This document shows, piece by piece, positions 8,410 to 17,599 of a stretch of 64,000 bases of DNA. Each line of letters begins with the position of its first letter. Position 1 is the stretch's first letter. Made by a program: the position numbers and the translations under genes. Source of the DNA: UBA11612 sp965228575 (GTDB lineage Bacteria > Pseudomonadota > Alphaproteobacteria > Rhodospirillales > Rhodospirillaceae); NCBI GenBank assembly GCA_965228575.1, contig CBDDHW010000005.1:1-64000 (forward strand), in the 5' to 3' direction. The notes under the pieces are model-generated. The model was given only the letters and a program-made list of their open reading frames with translations, was not told the origin of the DNA and did no database searches.

Positions 8410-9318
8410 ATGCCTAAAATCGTTTTAGCGGTCATAGCCTTAGTTGTGGGCTTGGCTGGTGGTTATTACTTCGGCCTTATGGGCCAACGGCCAATGATAT
8501 CTGATCAGGATCAGATGGCATCGGATCAAAGCTCTATGGCGTCCGTTGACGGATCTCAATTGGTTGAATTCGAACTGATGACCTGGGCTGAGGTCAAAGC
8601 CGCCCAAGAAGCGGGAAAAACGACAGCACTGTTTTATACAGGCGGTACGGAGCAACGCGGCCCACAAAACGCCAACGGCGGGCACAACATGATGTCACGC
8701 GCCATCGTTAAAGCAATCGCGGAAGAATTGGGCAACGCGATCGCGATGCCAGTTCTGCCCTTCACGCCTACCAGTATGTCTCCGGACCTCCCTGGCAGCC
8801 TTGATTTGCCGCCGGAACTTCTGGAACCGGTGATGGAACAACTCGCAGAGAGCGCCATTGCCATCGGATTTAAAAATGTCGTGCTGATGGCCGATAGCGG
8901 CGGAGGCCAACCAGACGTCTACGGCGCAGTCGCCGAAAGACTGGATGAAAAATACAGAGATCAAGGCATTCGCGTATTCTACGCGAACGAAGTCTACATG
9001 AAGGCCAACGGCGAATTTAATCAAATTCTGATGGACGAGGGCCATCCTCGCAGTGGCCACGGCGCCCTGTTGGATACGTCGCTGATGTACTATCTCGACA
9101 CTGAGAACAAATATGTGCGGCGCGACTTGCTTCCGACCGCAGTCGGGGATCCGGTATTACCTCGCGGCGAGGAACCACCAGCAGATTATGTTTCCGTGAA
9201 CAACGGCATTACCGGTGATGGCCGCAACTCGAGCCCTGAAATTGGCAAGCGCTTCTTCGATCACAAAGTCGCAGTCGCCGTAAACCAGATCAGAGGTTTC
9301 TTAGCGGAAACAGAGTAA
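8410..9318 (+). CDS. membrane-anchored creatininase-family protein
   Basis: The 302-residue protein begins with one hydrophobic helix (about residues 4-26), then a short linker and a creatininase-fold domain. Recognisable blocks are LFYTGGTEQRGPQN, PVLPFTPTSMSPDLPGS, GFKNVVLMADSGGGQPD and a C-terminal GHGALLDTS. Known creatininases are cytosolic metal enzymes with an EQHGP motif. Here the His of that motif is Arg and the usual NGHGGN-type His is replaced by Ser in ADSGGG, so the metal site is altered. It may be a periplasmic amidohydrolase of a distinct subfamily, or a non-catalytic relative. GGGGGA precedes the ATG. A hairpin terminator follows. Confidence 0.75.
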   Translation: MPKIVLAVIALVVGLAGGYYFGLMGQRPMISDQDQMASDQSSMASVDGSQLVEFELMTWAEVKAAQEAGKTTALFYTGGTEQRGPQNANGGHNMMSRAIVKAIAEELGNAIAMPVLPFTPTSMSPDLPGSLDLPPELLEPVMEQLAESAIAIGFKNVVLMADSGGGQPDVYGAVAERLDEKYRDQGIRVFYANEVYMKANGEFNQILMDEGHPRSGHGALLDTSLMYYLDTENKYVRRDLLPTAVGDPVLPRGEEPPADYVSVNNGITGDGRNSSPEIGKRFFDHKVAVAVNQIRGFLAETE

Positions 9319-9345
9319 GCACTCGAAACGACGAGACGGCTAGTA

Positions 9346-9376
9346 GCGCCACTTGGAGGTTTTCTCCAGGTGGCGC
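9346..9376 (+). terminator. hairpin downstream of creatininase-like gene
   Basis: A 13-bp stem with one G-T pair (9346-9358 with 9364-9376) and a five-base loop lies 28 bases past the stop codon. The following AATTGTTCT is only moderately T-rich, so termination is likely but may be incomplete. Confidence 0.7.
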
Positions 9377-9415
9377 AATTGTTCTGAACAAAATTGGTGC
9401 TTCTAGGAAATCGAC

Positions 9416-9943
9416 GTGAGCGAAACCATCGAAAAATCAGTAAATAGATTTTTTGATCACTGGCGCGAATTGCCGCGTGAGGATGATGCATTCGCGCCTA
9501 GCCTAGAGACATTTTTTGATAATCTAAAACCGGAGTTCAGACCCTACGTCGTGTTGGTCGATGTTGCTGACGACAATCAATGGTCGGTTCGCCTGTTCGG
9601 TACTGGCCGCCTGAACTCATTCGGACGAGACGTTAAAAAAATCAACCCACTTGAAATCTACGTCCCTGATCTTCGTTCGACTGTCGCCGAAAAGGTGAAA
9701 ATGGTTTTGGGACAACCATGCGGTTATAGATCTGTACACAGGTTAAGAACAACCAAGGGATTGGATCATGTTCAAACTGGTGTCACCCTACCCCTGAAAA
9801 CCGACGAGAGCAGTCCGCAATGTATTGTCAATTTTGTAATTTCGAGCGAACCCATCGCTCACGATGATAGAAAGGGCATGGTGGAAGAGATATTGAACTG
9901 GGACTGGGTGGATATCGGCGCGGGATTGCCGCCGTCAAAATAG
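9416..9943 (+). CDS. PAS_5-type PAS domain protein
   Basis: This 175-residue soluble protein matches the PAS_5 pattern seen mainly in alphaproteobacteria. There is an N-terminal helix with FFDHWREL, an LFGTGR block followed by FGRDVKKINPLE near the ligand pocket, and a TLPLKTDES strand near the end. Such proteins are stand-alone sensors or adaptors of unknown ligand. No output domain is present. Translation starts at GTG 9416 with TAGGAAA nearby. The gene sits alone between a terminator and the ABC transporter pair, so context gives no function. Confidence 0.7.
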   Translation: MSETIEKSVNRFFDHWRELPREDDAFAPSLETFFDNLKPEFRPYVVLVDVADDNQWSVRLFGTGRLNSFGRDVKKINPLEIYVPDLRSTVAEKVKMVLGQPCGYRSVHRLRTTKGLDHVQTGVTLPLKTDESSPQCIVNFVISSEPIAHDDRKGMVEEILNWDWVDIGAGLPPSK

Positions 9944-10029
9944 GGTCAAGTCCGCTCACGCATTCTTTTCTTGACCTAGGAGGGCCCTAAACGTGTACCT
10001 TCCCGGCTCCTGAAATTGGAGCCACATGT

Positions 10030-10968
10030 ATGCCCCCTATCATTTCCGTCTCCAATCTAACCAAGACCTACACCTCGGGCCACCAAGCACTCAAAAACGT
10101 AAGCCTTGAGATCAATAAAGGTGAGATTTTTGCCCTGCTTGGACCCAATGGGGCAGGAAAAACTACGCTGATCGGCGTGGTGTGCGGTCTGGTGAATCCG
10201 ACCAGCGGTACGGTTATCGCGGATGGCCACAACATTATCACCGATTTTCGTGCGGCAAGATTCAAGATTGGCCTAGTACCACAGGAATTGACAACAGATG
10301 CGTTTGAGTCCGTTTGGAAAACAGTCAGCTTTAGCCGCGGCTTGTTCGGACGCGCACCGAATCCCGATCACGTTGAAAAAGTTCTTCGCGAGCTCTCGCT
10401 GTGGGATAAGCGTAACAACCACATCATGGAGCTGTCCGGCGGGATGAAGCGCCGAGTCATGATCGCGAAGGCGCTCTCCCATGAACCCGACATCCTCTTT
10501 TTAGATGAGCCAACCGCCGGCGTAGATGTTGAACTACGCCGAGACATGTGGACGATGGTGCGCGGACTGCAGGAAAACGGCGTTACCATTATTCTGACCA
10601 CCCACTATATCGAAGAAGCTGAAGAAATGTCTGATCGTGTTGGTGTGATTTCAAAGGGGGAGCTCATCGCCGTAGACGAAACTAAGGCGCTGATGAAAAA
10701 GCTTGGGAAGAAACATATGACCCTGAGCTTACAGGAGACCATGGAGGAAATTCCACCAGAGCTTTCTGAATGGGATCTCAAGCTGACGGGCGATGGACAT
10801 GAGCTGGAATACACATTCGACACTAACGCCGAACGGACCGGCGTACCGTCTCTTCTCAGACGTATGAGCGATCTCGGCATTAACTTTAGAGACCTAAACA
10901 CGCGCCAAAGTTCACTGGAAGACATTTTTGTCGACCTCGTGCATGGCGATGGGGGGAACTCGGTATGA
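10030..10968 (+). CDS. ABC-2 transporter ATP-binding subunit
   Basis: This 312-residue ATPase resembles the YadG-type exporters. Walker A is GPNGAGKT at residues 38-45, the signature is LSGGMKRR near 137, Walker B is ILFLDEPTAGVD, and the H-loop is TTHYIEEAEE. The C-terminal 90 residues form the regulatory extension common to ABC-2 ATPases. It powers export through the permease encoded next. The ATG of the permease overlaps this stop codon by four bases, so the two are translationally coupled. The substrate is unknown; polysaccharide, lipid or drug export are all possible. Confidence 0.93.
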   Translation: MPPIISVSNLTKTYTSGHQALKNVSLEINKGEIFALLGPNGAGKTTLIGVVCGLVNPTSGTVIADGHNIITDFRAARFKIGLVPQELTTDAFESVWKTVSFSRGLFGRAPNPDHVEKVLRELSLWDKRNNHIMELSGGMKRRVMIAKALSHEPDILFLDEPTAGVDVELRRDMWTMVRGLQENGVTIILTTHYIEEAEEMSDRVGVISKGELIAVDETKALMKKLGKKHMTLSLQETMEEIPPELSEWDLKLTGDGHELEYTFDTNAERTGVPSLLRRMSDLGINFRDLNTRQSSLEDIFVDLVHGDGGNSV

Positions 10969-11741
10969 AACCAGCAATATTTAATGCCTATGGCGTATGG
11001 GCCGTCTACAAATTCGAGATGGCACGGTTTCAACGAACTGCGTGGCAAAGCATTGTCGCGCCGGTACTGACCACAACACTCTATTTTGTCGTTTTCGGCG
11101 CCGCAATCGGATCGCGTATGCAAGATATGGCCGGGATTGACTACGCGGCGTTTATTGTGCCCGGAATGATTATGATGACTCTGTTGACGCAGAGCATTTC
11201 CAACGGTTCGTTCGGAATTTACTTTCCGCGTTTTACTGGAACGATTTACGAAATACTTTCTGCTCCGATTTCCTACTTTGAAGTGGTGCTCGCCTACGTC
11301 GGTGCGTCTACAACTAAATCGGTGATACTAGGTTTAATTATGTTGATCACCGCGTCCTTTTTTGTGGACCTCAATATCGTTCACCCGGTGTGGATGTTTT
11401 TGTTTCTGGTGTTGATATCGGCAACCTTTAGTCTCTTCGGTTTCATTATCGGCATTTGGTCAAAAAACTTTGAGCAACTTGCTATGGTTCCCATGTTGAT
11501 CGTCACGCCACTTACATTCCTAGGGGGTGCGTTTTATTCGATTGATATGCTTCCGGGTATTTGGCGAACAATCACCCTCTTTAATCCAGTGGTTTATCTT
11601 ATTAGCGGATTTCGCTGGAGTTTCTATGGGTCTTCGGATGTCAGTATCGCTGTGAGTTTAGGGATGACTCTCGCCTTCTTCGCTTTGTGCTTGGCGATTA
11701 CGGCCTGGATATTTAGAACCGGATATCGCTTGAAACCATAA
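10965..11741 (+). CDS. ABC-2 transporter permease
   Basis: This 258-residue integral membrane protein has six predicted helices and the ABC-2 signature near the C-terminus (TPLTFLGGAFYSIDMLP followed by FNPVVYLISGFRW). It is the membrane partner of the ATPase at 10030, with which it overlaps by four bases (ATGA). The pair resembles YadG/YadH, whose substrate is not established. No third component is adjacent. Confidence 0.92.
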   Translation: MKPAIFNAYGVWAVYKFEMARFQRTAWQSIVAPVLTTTLYFVVFGAAIGSRMQDMAGIDYAAFIVPGMIMMTLLTQSISNGSFGIYFPRFTGTIYEILSAPISYFEVVLAYVGASTTKSVILGLIMLITASFFVDLNIVHPVWMFLFLVLISATFSLFGFIIGIWSKNFEQLAMVPMLIVTPLTFLGGAFYSIDMLPGIWRTITLFNPVVYLISGFRWSFYGSSDVSIAVSLGMTLAFFALCLAITAWIFRTGYRLKP

Positions 11742-11912
11742 ACCGCGTTCGCTCGCCAAGACCGGCTCGACAAGGCTACTCGCTCACGCTGGATCGTCCT
11801 TCGATTGATTGAGGTAAATACTCGCAAATGAGCTAAACTGCCGATTTGGGACAATTGCGAGCACGAGTCCCATGCAAATGCGCACGACATTGGGTCAAAC
11901 GGGAGGGGGAAC

Positions 11913-13472
11913 ATGATCCTGGGCATCTCTGCCATGCTTCGTCGTACGGTACAGTCACGGCCCAACGAAATAGCCACAGTTTGCGGTGACCGCTCCCAAA
12001 CGTGGTTGGAACTGCTGGAGCGAATAAAGCGCTTGGCCGGGGGACTACGGAGAGCAGGTCTCTCGTCCGGAGAGCGTATTGCCATGATCATGCATAACAG
12101 CGACCGCTATCTCGAAACGTGTTTAGCAGGGGCCTGGTCTGGCGGAATTGTCACACCACTAAATGGTCGATGGAGCGTTGACGAGCTTCTCTATGCTTTG
12201 GAGGACAGCGCCCCTGTACAATTGATGGTGGACGACGCGCATGTGGAAATCGGACAGAAACTCGCAGTTAAATATAACGCGTCCGGACGCACTCTGAGTT
12301 TAATCTACTGCGGCGAAAAATCATGTCCGGACGGATTTATAGATTATACGTCGCTTTGTGCTGCCAACACCCTCAACGACGAAGACTGCAAGGGCGATGA
12401 TTTGTACGCGATCTTTTATACCGGAGGAACAACCGGCCGCTCAAAGGGTGTCATGTTGAGTCACGCCAATTTTGTTTCAGCCGCTATCGCGGGCGTGTCA
12501 GAGGGACATTTTAACGAGGAAGGCGTGTATCTGAATATGCTGCCAACCTTTCATCTCTCGAGCATCTGGCCGTACATGGGATGCGTGTGCACAGGAATAC
12601 CTTCGATTATTCAGCCGGCTTTCGTTCCCGAACAGGTTTTAAAAGCTATCGAAAAACACAAAGTCACGGAAATGCTTTTAGTTCCGACAATGATTCAAAT
12701 GTTAATCGAAGATCCCGCATTCAGTTCATACGACACCAGCACCATGAAACGAATGTTGTATGGAGCCGCCCCGATTACGGCAGCGCTCGTGGATCGGGCG
12801 GTTGAGGTTTTGCCAGGGGTTGAATTTGTTCAAGTTTATGGAATGACAGAACTCATTCCACCGGCGACAACGCTTCACTTTCGTCACCTTCAAGGTGAAG
12901 GCCGGCGATTGGGACGCAATCGTACTATCGGACGCGCAACGTTTGGTATCGAAATCGAGATCGTTGATGAAAACAATGCTCCCGTCCCATGCGGAGAGTT
13001 TGGCGAAATTCGAGCCCGTGGACCCAATCGCATGCTCGGTTATTGGAATCGCCCTGATGCCACTGAGGAGGCAATTGTAGATGGATGGATGCACACAGGC
13101 GACGGCGGCTATATGGACGACAGTGGTTTTATATTTCTAACGGACCGCCTCAAGGACATGATCATAACCGGCGGAGAGAACGTTTACTCCGTCGAAGTAG
13201 AGAATTGCGTAACCCAACATCCGGCGGTAGCGCAATGTGCGGTAATTGGAGTCCCAGATGAAAAGTGGGGTGAACGTGTGCAGGCGTGTGTTGTTTTGCA
13301 TGCCGATGTCGATAAGGGCTCAGATCTCGAGCAAGACATTATCGAGCATTGCCGCACGCATATCGCTCACTACAAATGTCCTCGCACGGTGGTTTTTCGG
13401 GATTCATTGCCATTGTCAGGCGCAGGCAAAGTCCTAAAGAGGGCGCTGCGAGACGAATACACACCAACATAG
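11913..13472 (+). CDS. AMP-dependent acyl-CoA synthetase
   Basis: This 519-residue adenylate-forming enzyme activates a carboxylic acid to an acyl-AMP and then to the CoA thioester. Motifs in order are FYTGGTTGRSKG (phosphate loop, near residue 168), VYGMTE, GWMHTGDGGYMDDSGF, LKDMIITGGENVY (hinge and CoA region) and GAGKVLKRALR with the C-terminal catalytic Lys. Length and motifs fit medium/long-chain acyl or aryl acid ligases. It is not the 430-residue phenylacetate ligase PaaK. The substrate is uncertain. GGGAGGGGGAAC immediately precedes the ATG. The small membrane protein downstream may be co-transcribed. Confidence 0.9.
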   Translation: MILGISAMLRRTVQSRPNEIATVCGDRSQTWLELLERIKRLAGGLRRAGLSSGERIAMIMHNSDRYLETCLAGAWSGGIVTPLNGRWSVDELLYALEDSAPVQLMVDDAHVEIGQKLAVKYNASGRTLSLIYCGEKSCPDGFIDYTSLCAANTLNDEDCKGDDLYAIFYTGGTTGRSKGVMLSHANFVSAAIAGVSEGHFNEEGVYLNMLPTFHLSSIWPYMGCVCTGIPSIIQPAFVPEQVLKAIEKHKVTEMLLVPTMIQMLIEDPAFSSYDTSTMKRMLYGAAPITAALVDRAVEVLPGVEFVQVYGMTELIPPATTLHFRHLQGEGRRLGRNRTIGRATFGIEIEIVDENNAPVPCGEFGEIRARGPNRMLGYWNRPDATEEAIVDGWMHTGDGGYMDDSGFIFLTDRLKDMIITGGENVYSVEVENCVTQHPAVAQCAVIGVPDEKWGERVQACVVLHADVDKGSDLEQDIIEHCRTHIAHYKCPRTVVFRDSLPLSGAGKVLKRALRDEYTPT

Positions 13473-13523
13473 GTTTTTCGTTATAGTAAAATTATTGTGT
13501 CTCCGAGACGAGAAGGACGAGAA

Positions 13524-13955
13524 TTGAACGAACAACCCAATATCAAGAACGCCGCACATTGGAGTTTTTGGATCATTTGCGTCCTAGCCCTGATTTGGAA
13601 CACGCTTGGGAGCATTAATTTCGTCGTCCAAATGAATTCCCAAATGATTGAAAACTATAGAGAATCTGAGCGCGCGATTATCGAGGGGCGTCCGATTTGG
13701 GCAACCCTCGGCTTCGCACTTTCCGTATTCGGCGGTACGCTTGGATGTGCTCTTCTTCTGATAAGGAAGAAAATCGCTTTCTATGCTTTTGCCGTGTCCA
13801 TGGTAGGTACGCTCGTGGTAACGGCGCACACCATTACCCTCGATATCGAATTTGGAATGGGCGAACTCGTCGGCATCGTCTTATCACCGACCGTCGTGGC
13901 GGCATTCCTAATTTGGTACTCGATGTATACGGACCGCAAAGGTTGGGTTCGCTGA
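13524..13955 (+). CDS. four-helix membrane protein of unknown function
   Basis: This is a 143-residue hydrophobic protein with about four transmembrane segments (near residues 10-30, 55-75, 80-102 and 110-130) and a polar loop with MIENYRESERA after the first. I do not recognise a named family, though it resembles small uncharacterised inner-membrane proteins of marine proteobacteria. The start chosen is TTG at 13524, because AGAAGGA lies six bases upstream. A GTG at 13497 in the same frame has no ribosome site. It follows the acyl-CoA synthetase by 51 bases and meets the GST gene tail-to-tail with a ten-base gap. Confidence 0.65.
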   Translation: MNEQPNIKNAAHWSFWIICVLALIWNTLGSINFVVQMNSQMIENYRESERAIIEGRPIWATLGFALSVFGGTLGCALLLIRKKIAFYAFAVSMVGTLVVTAHTITLDIEFGMGELVGIVLSPTVVAAFLIWYSMYTDRKGWVR

Positions 13956-13965
13956 CCACCCTCGC

Positions 13966-14649
13966 CTACGCCTTGGCGGGTTTAGCCGTATTGGGGTCAA
14001 GGAGAGGTCCGACAATAGCTCGCAACCACGCAAGTGGCGCTTGATCCTGCGGTAGCGACTTTTGAAAAGCTGATCTTTTCATAATTCGCTCTACATACGC
14101 TTTGACCGCTGGGTGACCATCAAAAATGACAAACCCCGATGCAAAATAAAGGCTGAAACCAGCGCAGGTATCAGCGGCGGAAAACCCGCTGGGTAGCAAA
14201 TATTCTCGGTCTTTAAGAGCTGATTCCATCACGTCGAGACACTTTCCAAGGCGGCGTGTCTCAAAATAAATAACTATCTCCGATTTTTGCTCAGCGGGGA
14301 CAAACATGTACTGCTGGTTGAGGTTCTGGCAGGGAATAATAATCGTCTCAGCGAAGTGAATCCATTTTAGCCAGTCGTAGCGCTCAGGGTGGCCGAGCGG
14401 GCGTCCGAATATTCTGTCCTTATCATAAACTTCACACAGATATTCGGTAATGGCTCCGGACTCGACAAGGGTCCTATCGCCATCAACAAGCGCGGGAACC
14501 CGCCCCAATGGCGCAACACTTAAGTAATCCTTTGCGCGAAGAACCTTGTGGTCGAAAGGCATCGTCACAAGCTCAAATGACAAATCCATCTCGTGCATGA
14601 GCCATAAATTGCGCATCGAGCGCGTTTCAGGGACGTGGTAGAGCTTCAT
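13966..14649 (-). CDS. glutathione S-transferase family protein
   Basis: This 227-residue protein has a thioredoxin-fold N-terminal domain (MKLYHVPETRSMRNLW; LGRVPALVDGDRTLVESGAI is the glutathione-binding cis-Pro and ESGAI segment) and an all-helical C-terminal domain. It probably conjugates or reduces small electrophiles using glutathione, with the substrate unknown. It is the last of three minus-strand genes, after a hydroxybutyrate dehydrogenase and another GST-like gene, with an 11-base gap to the dehydrogenase. This suggests an operon. Confidence 0.85.
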   Translation of the reverse strand: MKLYHVPETRSMRNLWLMHEMDLSFELVTMPFDHKVLRAKDYLSVAPLGRVPALVDGDRTLVESGAITEYLCEVYDKDRIFGRPLGHPERYDWLKWIHFAETIIIPCQNLNQQYMFVPAEQKSEIVIYFETRRLGKCLDVMESALKDREYLLPSGFSAADTCAGFSLYFASGFVIFDGHPAVKAYVERIMKRSAFQKSLPQDQAPLAWLRAIVGPLLDPNTAKPAKA

Positions 14650-14660
14650 GGGATAGAACC

Positions 14661-15443
14661 CTATTGCATATACCAGCCATGACTGACGACAAGGGACTGA
14701 CCAGTCAACGCATTTGAGTCGAAAGACGCAAAGAACAAGACGGCCTGGGCAACATCTTGCACAGTTGTAAACTCGCCATCCACAGTGTGCTTAAGCATCA
14801 CATTCTTAATAACTTCGTCTTCTGAAATTCCCAAAGCCTCGGCCTGCTCTGGAATTTGCTTGTCGACAAGAGGCGTTCTGACAAACCCCGGACAAACAAC
14901 GTTAGCGCGCACACCATGTTCAGCGCCTTCCTTGGCGATAACCTTAGCAAGCCCAATGAGCCCGTGCTTTGCCGTCACGTAAGGCGCTTTGAGAACCGAA
15001 GCTTCTTTGGAATGCACGGAGCCCATCAAAATTATACTACCGCCAGTGCCCTGTTTATACATGTGCTGGAGGGCTGCGCGAGACGTCAAAAACGCTCCAT
15101 CTAAATGAATAGCAAGAAGTTTTTTCCACGCTTTGAAATCAAATTCGTCGAGAGGCGCTACAGATTGAATGCCTGCATTGCTGACAAGAATATCGATGCT
15201 GCCAAATTTCTCGGCGGCGCTTCTCATTCCCTCGTCCACTTGCGCCTCGTCTGTAACGTCCATGGACACACCCATGGCCCGTTCTCCGGACTGATCAAGT
15301 TCTCGTGCACAAGTTTCAGCATCGTCTGTGTTCAAATCCGCAATAACCACCTTCGCACCAGAACTCAAAAGTGTTCGCGCTATTTCCTTACCGATACCGC
15401 GCGCAGCGCCCGTAACCACAGCGACTTTATCTTGAATATCCAT
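14661..15443 (-). CDS. 3-hydroxybutyrate dehydrogenase (SDR family)
   Basis: This 260-residue short-chain dehydrogenase has TGAARGIGKE for NAD binding, NAG at 89-91, and the catalytic Ser142, Tyr155 and Lys159 in YVTAKHG. The block SVHSKEAS...APY and the C-terminal HGWYMQ ending are characteristic of D-3-hydroxybutyrate dehydrogenases (BdhA/HbdH), which oxidise 3-hydroxybutyrate to acetoacetate. The ATG at 15443 begins one base after the preceding gene's stop codon, so the 18 extra upstream codons are rejected. The PHB depolymerase at 16234, which would supply 3-hydroxybutyrate, supports the assignment. Confidence 0.85.
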   Translation of the reverse strand: MDIQDKVAVVTGAARGIGKEIARTLLSSGAKVVIADLNTDDAETCARELDQSGERAMGVSMDVTDEAQVDEGMRSAAEKFGSIDILVSNAGIQSVAPLDEFDFKAWKKLLAIHLDGAFLTSRAALQHMYKQGTGGSIILMGSVHSKEASVLKAPYVTAKHGLIGLAKVIAKEGAEHGVRANVVCPGFVRTPLVDKQIPEQAEALGISEDEVIKNVMLKHTVDGEFTTVQDVAQAVLFFASFDSNALTGQSLVVSHGWYMQ

Positions 15444-15444
15444 C

Positions 15445-16098
15445 CTAAAACTCCGAATCAACTTCTTCGAGTTCAACGGGCTCTTCTTTAGCGTCATTCA
15501 CCCACTCAACCAGTGCCGGCCAAGTCATAATTGTTTCGCAATATTTCTTACACCTCTCGTCCAACTCAACGTCGTAAGTTAAAAACCGACTACACGTTGG
15601 CGCGAATATGGCGTCGGCCATGCTCAATTCACCGAAGAGATACGGGCCTTCGTACGTTGAAAGGCAGTCCCGCCAAATTTCGAGAATACGTTTTATGTCT
15701 GGTTTGGCTCCCGACCAAATCTTGAAGTTTTTATGACGAGCTTTGATACTCATGGGGAGTGCTGATCGAAAATTAAAAAATCCGGCGTGCGCTTCGGCGC
15801 AGACCGAGCGGCAGTGCGCACGGATCTTTCGATCCTGCGGTAGAATTCCAGCCTTAGGTTTCAACTCGGCAAGGTATTCAGCAATTGATAGAACATCCCA
15901 GACCTTTGCTCCTTGATGATCAAGGCAGGGAATTAATTTAGATGGCGTTAGCAACAGTATCTCCGCCCGTACAGCCGGATCGTCGATGGACAGAACTTTT
16001 TCCTGAAAGTCCAATCCAGCCATTTTACATAGAAGCCAGCCCTTCAAGGACCAAGCGGAGTAGTTTTTGTGAGATATTGTTAATACAGTCGTGGACAT
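15445..16098 (-). CDS. glutathione S-transferase-like protein
   Basis: This 217-residue GST-fold protein has an N-terminal thioredoxin-like domain (SHKNYSAWSLKGWLLCKMAG, then PSKLIPCLDHQGAKVWDVLSIAEYL) and a helical C-terminal domain. The N-terminal pattern resembles the maleylacetoacetate isomerase-like or uncharacterised alpha-proteobacterial GSTs. The reaction is unknown. It is the first gene of a three-gene minus-strand group with the hydroxybutyrate dehydrogenase and a second GST. Confidence 0.8.
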   Translation of the reverse strand: MSTTVLTISHKNYSAWSLKGWLLCKMAGLDFQEKVLSIDDPAVRAEILLLTPSKLIPCLDHQGAKVWDVLSIAEYLAELKPKAGILPQDRKIRAHCRSVCAEAHAGFFNFRSALPMSIKARHKNFKIWSGAKPDIKRILEIWRDCLSTYEGPYLFGELSMADAIFAPTCSRFLTYDVELDERCKKYCETIMTWPALVEWVNDAKEEPVELEEVDSEF

Positions 16099-16233
16099 TT
16101 AGATCCTCAAGAACGACTCGGCAGAAACCGCGAATCGCATAGTAATTTCAGGTATATCAAAGGATCATCTCGCATTGCAGCAAAAATTGCACTATTCTTC
16201 TTTTGACCGATTCTAACTGTTACGGACTTCGGA

Positions 16234-17448
16234 ATGCTCTACTTTGCGTATCAGTCGCAGAATGACTTTTTTAAACCGTTTAGGGTTTTCTCGCGGGCGA
16301 TACATACAATCTTCGAGCCCCTTGCGAACATTTATGGTTTGTCGGGGCTGCCGCACGTAAGAGCGGTTTTGGGCATGATGGGTCGCGCACGACTCACTCA
16401 TCACCGACCGGCGTTTGATATTGATCGTGTGAAAGTCGGTAAACGGAATGTTGCTGTTGTAGAAGACGCTATCCGTGTCACACCCTTTTGCACTCTACTC
16501 AACTTCAAGAAAAAAGCTAACATTTCGCAACCTAAAGTCCTGTTGATTGCACCGCTCTCGGGTCATTTCTCGACATTGTTGCGTGACACGGCAAAGACCC
16601 TGTTGCCAGAGCACGACGTGTATATAACGGACTGGCACAATGCACGTGACGTTCCGACTGAACACGGGCAGTTCGGCCTCGACGATTTTATCGATCTGGT
16701 CATTCAATTCATTGAAGACGTGGGTCCAAATACGCACGTTATATCTGTATGCCAGCCTTGCGTTCCGGTCTTGGCCGCTGTCTCAATTCTAGCTGAAGAC
16801 GAGAGTCCACTTCAGCCTGCGAGCATGACTCTTATGGCTGGACCTATTGATACGCGGATCAATCCTACAACGGTCAACGAACTCGCGACAAGTAAGTCCA
16901 TTGATTGGTTTGAGCAAACGTTGATATCTGCGGTTCCATTTACGCTCGATGGCGGTGGGCGGCGCGTGTACCCAGGATTCATCCAACTCTCAGCATTTCT
17001 AGCGATGAACCACGAGCGCCATCAAAAAGCGCATGAAGATATGTACAAACACATGGCCAATGGCGACAAAGAAAAGGCCGAAGCGCTCAAACTATTTTAT
17101 GACGAATATTTCGCCGTCCTCGATCTCCCCGCAGAATTTTACCTCGAGACCATCAGCAAAGTTTTCCAAGACGCGCTTTTGGCACGGGGCGAGTTCAAAT
17201 ACCGGGGACGCTTAGTTGATCCCAGCAAGATCAAGCGGACAGCGCTGCTGACAGTCGAAGGTGGGCGCGATGATATTTGCGCACCTGGACAGACGTCTGC
17301 AGCGCACGATCTCTGCACGGGCTTAAAACCTCATAAGAAGCGCCATCACCTGGAAGCCAATGTCGGACATTACGGTGTCTTCAGCGGTAGCAAGTGGCAA
17401 AATCGGATTTACCCAGTTGTCCGAAATTTGGTGCTTTCAACGAATTGA
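16234..17448 (+). CDS. phaZ: intracellular polyhydroxybutyrate depolymerase
   Basis: This 404-residue protein of the intracellular PHA depolymerase family hydrolyses stored PHB granules to 3-hydroxybutyrate oligomers and monomers. The family uses a cysteine nucleophile, here Cys173 in SVCQPCVPVLAA. Other blocks are LLIAPLSGHFSTLLRDT, DVYITDWHNARDVP, and a C-terminal VEGGRDDICAPGQT and NVGHYGVFSGSKW with the Asp and His. There is no signal peptide, as expected. It diverges from the three-gene group that includes hydroxybutyrate dehydrogenase, forming a PHB mobilisation locus. Confidence 0.95.
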   Translation: MLYFAYQSQNDFFKPFRVFSRAIHTIFEPLANIYGLSGLPHVRAVLGMMGRARLTHHRPAFDIDRVKVGKRNVAVVEDAIRVTPFCTLLNFKKKANISQPKVLLIAPLSGHFSTLLRDTAKTLLPEHDVYITDWHNARDVPTEHGQFGLDDFIDLVIQFIEDVGPNTHVISVCQPCVPVLAAVSILAEDESPLQPASMTLMAGPIDTRINPTTVNELATSKSIDWFEQTLISAVPFTLDGGGRRVYPGFIQLSAFLAMNHERHQKAHEDMYKHMANGDKEKAEALKLFYDEYFAVLDLPAEFYLETISKVFQDALLARGEFKYRGRLVDPSKIKRTALLTVEGGRDDICAPGQTSAAHDLCTGLKPHKKRHHLEANVGHYGVFSGSKWQNRIYPVVRNLVLSTN

Positions 17449-17599
17449 CCTGCCTCTCACCGCCAACTTCATCATATACCATTGATATTAAGGTAAATTA
17501 CTCACTGATAATCAGCCATGATTCGGCTAACATAGGGTTCGCACGCCGCTAGAGTCTTGGCCATGAGATTAATCTCGTAACCAGGTGGGAGAACAATCA

